A stretch of 64,000 bases of DNA from Gliomastix tumulicola (lineage: Eukaryota; Ascomycota; Sordariomycetes; Hypocreales; Bionectriaceae). The DNA lies in the NCBI GenBank assembly GCA_001599755.1, contig BCHX01000006.1, forward strand, positions 248,001-312,000. The letters are read 5' to 3'. Below, piece after piece: positions 56,242 through 64,000 of the stretch. The translations under genes and the position numbers were made by a program. A model generated the notes under the pieces. The model saw only the letters and a program-made list of their open reading frames with translations, was not told where the DNA came from and ran no database searches. The stretch's first letter is position 1. Every line of letters starts with the position of its first letter.

Positions 56242-57118
56242 GATCCTTATGCGCGCTGTGCGCCAGTCCCTGGAGAGCTTTCTGACGTATCGCCGGCGAT
56301 GTGGAGGGCGGGGGAAGAAGCGTGGAAAGATGAGATGCTGTGCAGAGATGCGAGTTATTGGATCATGGCGGGCGTCACTTCTACTGGTGGGGTGAATGCG
56401 GGGTCGTCAGCATAAGGCAAGGACAAGTCCAACAACAAGATGCGTGGATGCCCAAAGCCGAGTGGGGTTTCTCTAGCATGCAACCAATAACTACTACTCC
56501 TCACACAGATACAGTAGTACGAGGTGTATACCATATGCGCCGCCTTATCTTCTTGAGAAAGTCGGAGGATTCTTGGAACGTACAACCACTGACTGAACTT
56601 GGTCTGCCGGACATCTCATTCTTCACCGCACCTGCGAAAATACGCCCGGCACGAGGCCGTGACAGTGACGCCTTAGGGCAATATTCATCGAGTAAAGAGC
56701 AACACATCTGAAGGATCCCAATATACGCCCCGCCAGAGGAAAGAAGAGTCCTTCTCGACGAATGGGCCCGGACACGGGCCCCGACCAATATTGACGAGGC
56801 CAAGGACAGCCTAGAGCAGCAGAAACTACAAAAAGAGCAAACTATTGTCACGTTAATGATCAAAATCAGCAACTTGGAGGAGCAGAAGCAGCAGGAGGAA
56901 GAGGAGGAGGAGCGACGGGATGGGGAAGAGGGTTAATAGAAACGGCAAACCTCAAGCACACAAGGAGGCAATTACAGGGGGGCTTCTAATCGGCAAATGG
57001 CAGAAGCAGGAGCAGGTGCCAGAACGGCAGTGGCACCGGCAGTACCCAAGAACCAGCTCGAAAATCCGCCCGAACTGTCACCGGAACTCTACCTACTACG
57101 ATGGAGATTTCCGGCATG

Positions 57119-58726
57119 CTACTGTTTTAGTCTGCGGAGAAGAGCTTCAACCCCAGCTGCCCATTCCTTCCGCTGTTGTTCCTCCTCGTCCACTTTGTAG
57201 AGATTGTTGGCTTTAAGGTATTGTGTATAGCGCTCTGAGCTTTCAATGCGGCGCCCGATCTCATCCTGCCACTTCGTGGAGAGAAAGAAGTTCTCCAACG
57301 TCTCCTTTTTTGGTGTGCTGAAAAGCCGTGGGTAGATCGATTTGTAGAAGATGTCGGAAAGGCTGTATGGGTCTTGGAAGATACGCGCCATATGCATGAC
57401 GATATCACCGCCAACAGGATGCAACCACTGCTTCCGAAGCAGCACTATAGATGGGTCGTGTGATGAAGGAAGTGAAGCCAAAACAGAACGAAAGTCTGCT
57501 AGCATAGTCTCAGATGCCGTGATCCAGAACGGGGGCTGGAAAAAGGCGGCTGGCACTGTAACGGCCCACTCCCAGTCAATGATAGCCTGTATCCGAAGCT
57601 GATCATCGACCATGATGTTGGGCCCCCGAAGGTCGGTATGTGTTAGAATGAACTGCTCCGCCTCATTGTTGTTGCGCTCTTGGAGCGGTGGTGGTTGTTG
57701 TTGTTGCAGCGTATGAAGTGCAAATACTTCACATTGTGCACCTGCCTCAGTCAAATCCTGTTTTGGCAATAAGTACATGTCCCAGAGCAAACGGTGCTCC
57801 AAGGCCACAAATCCCACTGTCGATGTAGGGGGTTCCCGTGGCGGCAAGAACACGCCCCCTTTCTGAATATCGAGTTCGTTGGTGGGTATCGAGATAGCAC
57901 CGACCACGGCCGGCTTTGGGGAGAACATTCTCTGCAGCCAACCGGGCAAGGGGAAGGCACACAGTTGACCAGGCATAAGGGAGCCAGCAGCCTTGAAATC
58001 AAGACCACGCAGCTGAGCCAAGATTGCAATCAGGTCCGTGAAGAACTGCCGCCGATGGTCGACTGAGCTCTCCAAGAGCGTAGAGTCCGTGAGCGGCCGG
58101 CCACCTACACGCTCCAGGATCATATAGCATGTGTTGTCCGTCGATTCGTCAAATCGTAGTCGGGCCCGGCCGTATGCGTGGACTTGTGGAACAGGAATCG
58201 ACGTGTGCGCTCGAAGGTATCTGGAAACAAATCAGTTTAACGGCGGCGAAATACAGGGCAAGAGTACCATGACTGACCGAATCGTGCATGCTTCGCTCTG
58301 TACCTTCTCCCAAGTGCGGCTAATGACCGGCTCGATAGGGACTCGGACGACCCATTGTGTCCGCTCAGCAGTGGTGTAAAATTCAACGAAGAAGCACACG
58401 TTGAAGCTTCCATTCGCGGTCGGCTCCGAGGCATCTAATCGACATGGTTGGCCGTTATTATGGAGGCTGGCGAGGGCGCAAACGGCTTCCCCGTCAAGGG
58501 AATCGATGAATCCGGCTTTTCGATCAGCGCGCTGCTCTTCTGTGAGTGGCGTTGTGTCGGCGAGCGCGGCAGCGAGTGTGGTTGTTGGCGGACGTCGGGT
58601 AGGGAGGAGCGCGAGCGAGTCCGCCCAGAGAAGAGCTCGCGTGGCGATCCATCTCCATGGTGCGGAGAGGAAGTGCAATACAGCAGGCACCAATTGTAGC
58701 CAATCTTGGTACGAAGCAATGCGCAT
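57119..58726 (-). CDS. Aminoglycoside-phosphotransferase-like kinase family protein
   Basis: Two exons, 58278-58726 and 57119-58220, give 516 residues. The donor is the uncommon GTCAGT, and the splice forms EACTIRYLRAHTSIPVPQVHAYG, the family's usual beta-strand region. The catalytic loop is THTDLRGPNIMVDD with His344 and Asp346, and the metal-binding aspartate is in IIDWEW (Asp365). The N-terminus has a segment (LLPTRRPPTTTLAAALADTT, about residues 41-60) of unknown role. This large fungal family (APH/choline-kinase fold) is widespread in secondary metabolism and stress loci; the substrate is unknown. Confidence 0.85.
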
Positions 58727-58918
58727 TGTTCGATCTTGACGCTGGGGGAAACTGGCATCTGAAGCGACAGCTCCAGAGGAATGGATCCAGTGCGTCGGAA
58801 AAGCCTCGGCTTCGGGGGGTCACCGCCGCTAGGCCCACCTTCTAATCTTTATTCCGATATTCGCCTCCACCACCTTATCGAACCGTTATAGCCTACCCTA
58901 AGGGCGAAGGCCCTAACA

Positions 58919-59265
58919 CAGCCGCCGAATCACTGCGCCCTAGCCCGCGGAGCATTTAGTGCTATTTAGTGAGAGTATTTTATTTTCTAGGTTTAATAGT
59001 AATATATACTGCCACGTTAACTAGAACTACCTAGGAGCTTTACTTCTTTAAGATAGAAATGTAAAAATATATAATATATATTTACTTTAAATTAGATTAT
59101 TAAGTACCTATAAAATTAAATTATTTCTTTATAAATTATTTACTTTATATTAAAATAAATATTTAAATTATTAAAATAAATTATAATTAGCTACTAGTAA
59201 GCTAAATATATTATAAATTTTAGCATATATAATACTTAACTACCCTACTTTCTTATAATGCCCCT
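58919..59265. repeat. RIP-mutated AT-rich repeat copy
   Basis: An AT-rich tract of about 350 nt. It is homologous along its length to 63116-63432 in the same orientation. In the 24-nt stretch 59064-59087 against 63242-63265 I count nine differences, and in all nine the AT-rich copy has A for G or T for C. This is the pattern of repeat-induced point mutation acting on both strands. Parts such as AGGAGCTTTACTTCTTTA are unchanged between copies. The copy ends about 80 nt before the arginine-deiminase relic. Confidence 0.85.
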
Positions 59266-59343
59266 CTAAGTTTTAAGTTGAAGCCTTGCACTTAGACCGG
59301 CCACCTGCTCCTAGCCCTTAAATACATTGCTCCTCTCAGGTCT

Positions 59344-60195
59344 ATGCCAATGAGCGACCTCTCGCCCAACGTCACAGCGCACGTGTCCGCCACCCCCCGG
59401 GCAGCGTACGAGAGGGTCCGGATCTTTGTGCCAGAGAACTTCGTGCTGCTGAACTCGAGACCATCTCGCCGCACCGGACGAAGTGCGGCGTCAACTACAA
59501 CGCCGGCCGCGTGACCCAGGGCAAGCACTACGACACGTATCCGTCGCAGGCGGTCCGCGATCTCATCTTCAGCAACGGGGTGCAATCCCACGCTGTTCCT
59601 CGAGACGGGCTGGCTGCGTGTCGGCCACGTCGACGAGTTCATCCAGTTTCTTCCCGCTACGACAACGAGTTGGACTGGACCATCGGGCATCGCAGCCCCG
59701 ACTGAGGGGATTCGCATCTACCAGGAGGCGCTGGATGCAGGATATGGCGACCTGCCGGCTTTTCTCCTTCGACGCCGAGGCGCGCAGTTCGAGCGCTTCA
59801 ATCGCCCCGCCCCGCCCAAGCTCAACATGACCATCAGCGACGTCCTCGGCAACTAGACGCTGATGGACGTCAACGTCGCCTACGCTCAGAAACGGATCAG
59901 CCAGAACCTCGAGACGCTGCTCGCCGAGATTCCCCTAGCGCGCGAGGACGTCATCCACGTGCCTGGGATGTACATGGACCGCTCCAGCGGCGGCATGTAT
60001 GTCAACGCGGACGGCCTGGACTACTACTGGCCGCTGGTGCTAGAGGGCGAGTACCAGGTCGGGGCCTTCTTCCCGGGGGGGGGGGGGGGGGGGGGNNNNN
60101 NNNNNNNNNNNNNNNNNNNNNNNNNNNNNNNNNNNNNNNNNNNNNNNNNNNNNNNNNNNNNNNNNNNNNNNNNNNNNNNNNNNNNNNNNNNNNNN

Positions 60196-60263
<68 letters not shown>

Positions 60264-60460
60264 ATCAACGGTGTGGTCTTTGGCAGCCATTACATTAGCC
60301 CGAACCCGCGGGGGCCTGTGATTGACGGCGTTGATATCATTGCCTAAGGCTGTGGAGGACGTGTATGCGCGCGTGCGGGTATGAATGTGACGTTTGTGGG
60401 TTTACAGCCATCATGCGTCGTCGGGTGAGGTGCACTGCCGGATCGAACACGTTGAGTCAG
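59344..60460 (+). pseudogene. Broken protein-arginine deiminase (PAD) gene, interrupted by an assembly gap
   Basis: The PAD catalytic domain can be followed across several frames: LETISPHRTKCGVNYNAGRV (frame of 59451), TLFLETGWLRVGHVDEFIQF with the His and Asp of the PAD active site (frame of 59590), then MDVNVAYAQKRISQNLE and VPGMYMDRSSGGMYVNADG, then after the gap AINGVVFGSHYISPNPRGPV, and YSHHASSGEVHC with the catalytic-type cysteine near 60436. It is disrupted by frame changes near 59450 and 59585, an in-frame TAG at 59854, a stop near 60343 and a one-nt shift after the cysteine. The N-terminal part that should carry the first catalytic aspartate is missing, up to the RIP-mutated repeat. 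Some breaks could be sequencing error, because the gap edges are poly-G. PADs convert peptidyl-arginine to citrulline and are known in some fungi. Confidence 0.7.
60075..60261. other. Assembly gap with poly-G edges
   Basis: Exactly 100 N at 60096-60195, flanked by 21 G on the left (60075-60095) and 66 G on the right (60196-60261). Such runs fit dark-cycle artefacts from two-colour sequencing rather than genomic sequence. Confidence 0.9.
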
Positions 60461-60606
60461 ACGGACATGATATGGGGGGAATAATTCCCGTCTTCAATAA
60501 GATATCAGCAGCACCTGTGCACTGTCAAGAGCACATAGAAACTATGCATTCGACATACTATGCATTCGAGTACACCTTGTCTTGATGAGCCGAGAAAGGC
60601 ATATTA

Positions 60607-61690
60607 TTAATAAGCCTTGCCCGTGATATTCTGAATCTCGCTCAAGACATGTGCCCACAATGCCTCCTCAGCGCCATCAGCCTTCGCCTTGGCCAAGAGC
60701 GTATCAACGTCGAGAGACACATTCTCCGCATCGACGTTGACGGTATAGCTACCACTCCCCGGCTTCCCATCTGTGCCTCTGGCCACGGACACGGCCCCTG
60801 GGAGAGGAACGCCCGTAGCATCCCCCGTCATGGGCGGGAACCTGGCACTCGTGGCCATATACAGCTGCCGTTCTCCACACTCCGCGGGCGAGAGAAACAG
60901 GCTGTCGGGGATGATGGGCTCCATCGCAGAAACGACCTTGAAGATCACGCCCAGGAGTCCCCCCGCGTCTCTCCCAAACTTGGTCTTGACCGCGCCAGGG
61001 TAGTTATGCAAGAAGCTGACGTCTGGTGCCCGGGTTGCCATGGCGCTGTTGGCCATGGTGATCATGGACGCGACGTGGGCCCGGCGGGCCTTGAGGGAGC
61101 CTTTCGTCGCGTGGTCCACCCAGGCCTTGTCGTTGAAGGGGCCTTCGTAGCCTCCCGCGAGCACAGTGACGACGCGCTTTAGAGAGGTAGCCCTTTGGAT
61201 GGTGGGGACAAGATTCAAGGCGAAAAGAACACGCGAGGTGAAAGGGAGCGCGTAGAAGATCGGGAGTCCCTCTGCCGTGTCTGGTCAAGAATCAGCGTCT
61301 CTTGTCCACAGTAAGTAGGGTAAAGCAAAGCGAGAGCTGCATACTCTCTGACCGGATTGATCCTTGTGTTTGAAACAAGAGATTGATTGACGTTTCTTTG
61401 GCCAGAATCTGCTGGCACACATCATCGACATTCTTCAAGAGACTCACGTCCGAGCAGATGAAGTGATATTCCCCCTTGGCGTTGAGCGTCTTGCATTCTG
61501 ACACAATACGGGTTGCCGCCTCTTGTGAGCGGCCGACAAAGTAGATGGTCGGGCTCTCAGTGTGCTGCGCAAACGCCTTGAGGGCGTATTCGCCAATCCC
61601 GCTGGTAGCACCGACAAACACGGCCACCATGCCGTGCGGGAGAGTGGCCAGCTTTGCATTGGAGGCTTCAACAACAGATAGGGCTACCAT
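60607..61690 (-). CDS. SDR-like oxidoreductase without canonical YxxxK
   Basis: Two exons, 61345-61690 and 60607-61280, joined across a 64-nt intron, give 339 residues. The Rossmann start is FVGATSGIGEYALKAF with the G-x-x-x-G-I-G motif at about residues 27-33. The fold continues with YFVGRSQEAATRIV and the FICSDVSLLKNVDDV segment. Where short-chain dehydrogenases have the catalytic Tyr-x-x-x-Lys, this protein has KARRAHVASMITMANS with no tyrosine in place. It resembles SDR-like proteins in fungal biosynthetic clusters that are thought to have changed or lost chemistry. The start ATG (61690) is preferred to an upstream TTG extension. Confidence 0.8.
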
Positions 61691-62100
61691 GGTCGAACAA
61701 ACGATATGTGAGGGGTTCAATAGAGGGGGGCTTCTTAAGACGGGTCTGAGATACAAAGCCCCTGTGAACTACTTGGCCATGGGACCTCATATATATATAT
61801 ACACTTCCATCATGAACCAGGGGTTGAAGCTGAGTTCAACCAGATGACAGTTTCACTGGCAAACAGGCGAATGGGCCTCCCGCTTGCCCCGCTTGTCGTT
61901 CTTAGTTGATGACAAGTTTTTGCCATTTACGGTTAGTTGGTAGAAAGTCCCCCTGGCTGGCTCATACAACCCACAACTCCACAACTTTCTGTGGTATTTA
62001 ACTCGCCCGACGGGATCTTCAGGCCGATGACACTTCTTCTCCTCTTGCAGCCTAACTAGCCCGCTTGATATGAACGCGTCGAGTCGAGTCATCCACAAAC
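61691..62100. promoter_or_regulatory. Divergent promoter between SDR and bZIP genes
   Basis: About 410 nt separates the two start codons, which point apart. A TA-rich tract (about 61790-61800) lies upstream of the SDR gene. The arrangement suggests shared control, but no palindromic bZIP site is obvious. Confidence 0.45.
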
Positions 62101-63111
62101 ATGGCATCTCCCGATGAAGAGGAGCGGAAGCAGCTTCGGAGATTACAAAACCGAGTCAACCAGAGAACAAGAAGTATTTTTATCCACAAATAAATATCAT
62201 ATACCCGGATGCTGATTGATAGTACAGGGTCCCGTCTCAGGGAAAGGAATAATGAAGTGATGACCTTGAGCCAGGGACCATACGATATCTCTCGGTGGCG
62301 CCTCCTGGGGAGTAGCAGCCTCCATGGCCAGCTTGAAAGAACGCCAATGACACACATCTCTTCTGCCTCTGAGCCAACCTTTCCCCATCACATGAGCATG
62401 AAGGAGAACACCCAAAACCACAGAACCGCTCCCCGCAGCCACCCGACCTACGCTACTCAGCTATGCGTTCCGGCAGCACCTTCGCCGAGCCAAGATCTCC
62501 TCTTAACTCTCATACACTTCAATGTCCTGCGTGGCCTCTTTGATAATAAAGCCGCTACGATCGATGTCGTTGCGTACTTCGGCACAGGAAGCGACCCATA
62601 TCAGCCACCACGCCCATACCCAAAATACATCTACCCCGCACGGGCAGTCATCCTCCCAATGAACCATCATGGCAGCCTCCCCCGGTCGCTCTACCCTACC
62701 GAATTACAGATGACGGTCGAGCATCCGACATGGATCGACGCCCTCCCGTTTCCCCGAATGCGAGAGAACTTCATCAGGAGGGAGGCCGAGTACAGCCAGG
62801 TCGAGTTCGCCAGGGACATGGTTGGCGATCAATTCGACTTTCCCCTGATTTCCGACCCTCCTGCCACAACGGCCAAGTCTACAAGTAATATGGTGGTTGA
62901 AGGTTCCATTCCCTGCGCCGGAGACGATGAAATCACCACCAATCGAAGAGGCTTCATTGTATGGGGAGAGCCGCATGACCCGGGAAGCTGGGAGGTGACG
63001 CCTGGCTTTCTGCAGAAATGGCGATGGGTCATGGAAGGCTGTGAAGAGGGCTTGATAGCATCGAGCAATTACTGGAGGCGCGTGCGAGGCGAGGACCCCC
63101 TTCGCGATTAG
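62101..63111 (+). CDS. bZIP transcription factor with DUF3425 domain
   Basis: Two exons, 62101-62173 and 62228-63111, give 318 residues. Splicing restores the basic region LRRLQNRVNQRTRRSRLRER with N-x(7)-R spacing. A leucine zipper is not obvious after it. The C-terminal DUF3425 domain begins LLLTLIHFNVLRGLFDNKA and includes PTWIDALPFPRMRENFIRRE and the family's end. bZIP-DUF3425 proteins are frequent in Pezizomycotina, and several sit in secondary-metabolite clusters as local regulators. It stands directly next to the SDR and near an unusual set of enzymes, so a local role is plausible. The unmutated copy of the repeat starts right after its stop. Confidence 0.88.
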
Positions 63112-63115
63112 ACAA

Positions 63116-63432
63116 GTTGCTTAATCATTGCACCCTGACCCGCGGAGCATCTGCTGCTGTTGAGGCCGACAGCAGGGCATACCATACCGTCACGTCGGGT
63201 AGGAATGCCTAGGAGCTTTACTTCTTTAGGACGAAAATCACGAAGTGCATGATACGTGTCTACTTCAGAAAGGATCATTGAGTACCTGTGAGGTTGGGTT
63301 GCCTCTTTGCGATCCATTTGCCTTGCATGAAAATAGAGACTTGAGTCACCGAAACAGGTTCTGATTGGCTGCTAGTGAGCTGAATCAGCTGCAGGTTTCG
63401 GTCCACATGACACTTTGCCGCCTCACTTTCTG
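63116..63432. repeat. GC-preserved copy of the RIP-mutated repeat
   Basis: The partner of 58919-59265, in the same orientation. It keeps the Gs and Cs lost from the other copy and starts immediately after the bZIP gene's stop codon. Its boundaries are set only by where the similarity fades. Confidence 0.75.
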
Positions 63433-63881
63433 GAGGCGTTTTTGTCCATATCCTGGTGGGGCAGGAGAATCAGCCTCTATTATTGGTCCCCGTGTAAAGA
63501 TGACCTGGACTGCTCAGATTGTGTCCAGAAGCTTGCAGGGATGCCCAAAGACTTGGTGGGGTATGGTCGGATTGGTTAAAGATCACGGACGCCCTTTGAT
63601 TCTGAACGTCAACTCTCTTGCTCTCTCTTCTCTAGTCGCATTTTCAACCAAGTTTTGAATACCTCAGAGGCCTCTCGTCAGTCTTTCTGATTGCACAGAT
63701 CCTTCAGAAACGTCTTTCCAGCATATTGGGACACGCTTCGCGCCTCCTCTCTTAATCTCATCGTTTCTCTACCAAAGCAAGCGCCCGCTAAATCGGTGTC
63801 TTCCTGATTGCCCCTGCACTTGAGCTGATTCTTTTGACGACCAGTCAATTCTCTCAAGTCTGCTTCCCGGACCGCAACACG
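63433..63881. other. Intergenic region before the Clr5-domain gene
   Basis: About 450 nt with no credible open frame. It probably holds the promoter of the gene at the right edge. Confidence 0.4.
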
Positions 63882-64000
63882 ATGGAGCCGTCGCATTGGA
63901 CCCAGCATGAGGCCACCATCAGGCGGCTCTACATCACGGAAAGGAAGTCCCTCAAGGAGGTCAAAAGGATCATGGAGGCGGACCACGGCTTTCCGGAGAC
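63882..64000 (+). CDS. Clr5-domain protein, N-terminal part (cut by window end)
   Basis: The first 39 residues are visible from the ATG at 63882. They read MEPSHWTQHEATIRRLYITE, then RKSLKEVKRIMEADHGFPE, which matches the start of the fungal Clr5 domain (W-x-x-H/Y-...-I-x-x-L-Y-x-x-E-x-x-x-L-x-x-V). Clr5 domains occur at the N-terminus of many ascomycete proteins, some with ankyrin or TPR repeats, and the founder was found in fission yeast silencing. The rest of the gene is outside the window. Confidence 0.75.
   Translation, partial: MEPSHWTQHEATIRRLYITERKSLKEVKRIMEADHGFPE

Larger units (their letters stand above)
54407..57118. other. 2.7-kb accessory region with doubtful open frames
   Basis: Between the methyltransferase and kinase genes. 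The best frames are about 175 codons on the minus strand at 55720-56241 and a plus-strand reading at about 56500-56935 that ends in a Glu-rich coiled coil but is cut by an in-frame TGA at 56709-56711. I cannot assign either. The perfect hairpin at 55308-55346 lies here. Confidence 0.4.

Noticed and set aside
56500..56935. Plus-strand frame with Glu-rich coiled-coil end
   Set aside because: It is broken by an in-frame TGA at 56709-56711, no start or splice model rescues it cleanly, and the Glu-rich end is low complexity.
59863..60321. Polyglycine open frame across the gap
   Set aside because: It is translation of N and poly-G sequence; only the PAD parts on each side are real.
1..64000. CRISPR arrays, rRNA, integrated virus or intact transposon
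   Set aside because: I saw no regular spaced repeats, rRNA, capsid, polymerase, integrase or transposase sequence.

Overview
This is a window of nuclear DNA from a filamentous ascomycete (Pezizomycotina). The evidence is short GT-AG introns of about 40-100 nt with CTAAC/CTGAC-type branch sites, two HET-domain genes, a bZIP-DUF3425 regulator, a Clr5-domain start, AA9 monooxygenases and an AT-rich tract that looks RIP-mutated. Genus cannot be fixed from the sequence alone. Exon structures were built by hand from splice signals and reading-frame continuity. Several long open frames have only non-ATG codons at their 5' ends, and there I moved the start to the first credible ATG.

Region 1 (1-17 kb) looks like conserved core genome: the start of a PIP-box protein (probably Msh6), Dph2 for diphthamide synthesis, a four-TM MARVEL-like protein, a coiled-coil protein, a DUF8004-like protein and a multi-pass membrane protein. 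They are separated by long non-coding stretches (2.3 and 4.2 kb).

Region 2 (18-28 kb) is a small plant-polysaccharide island bracketed by two HET genes. It holds a feruloyl-esterase-type secreted esterase, a GH3 beta-glucosidase fragment that lacks its catalytic half, and a divergent sugar transporter with six introns.

Region 3 (28-42.7 kb) holds a 3117-residue DUF6606/DUF3638/DUF3645 giant with SecA-like motor motifs, a degenerate RNase III-fold protein, and an RBR-type E3 ligase whose last RING2 half occurs twice in tandem.

Region 4 (43-51 kb) is secretory and metabolic: two AA9 LPMO genes flank a D-2-hydroxyacid dehydrogenase, an epoxide hydrolase and a small cysteine-rich secreted protein with a 12-nt exon. 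A 31-residue zinc-ribbon-like microprotein ORF lies just beyond.

Region 5 (51-64 kb) is accessory: an orphan protein divergent from a GNAT acetyltransferase, an EgtD/EasF-family methyltransferase, an APH-like kinase, a RIP-mutated repeat, a broken protein-arginine-deiminase gene running into a poly-G/N assembly gap, a divergent SDR, a bZIP-DUF3425 factor, the unmutated copy of the repeat, and the start of a Clr5-domain gene. It reads as a possible backbone-less metabolic cluster in a repeat-affected segment.
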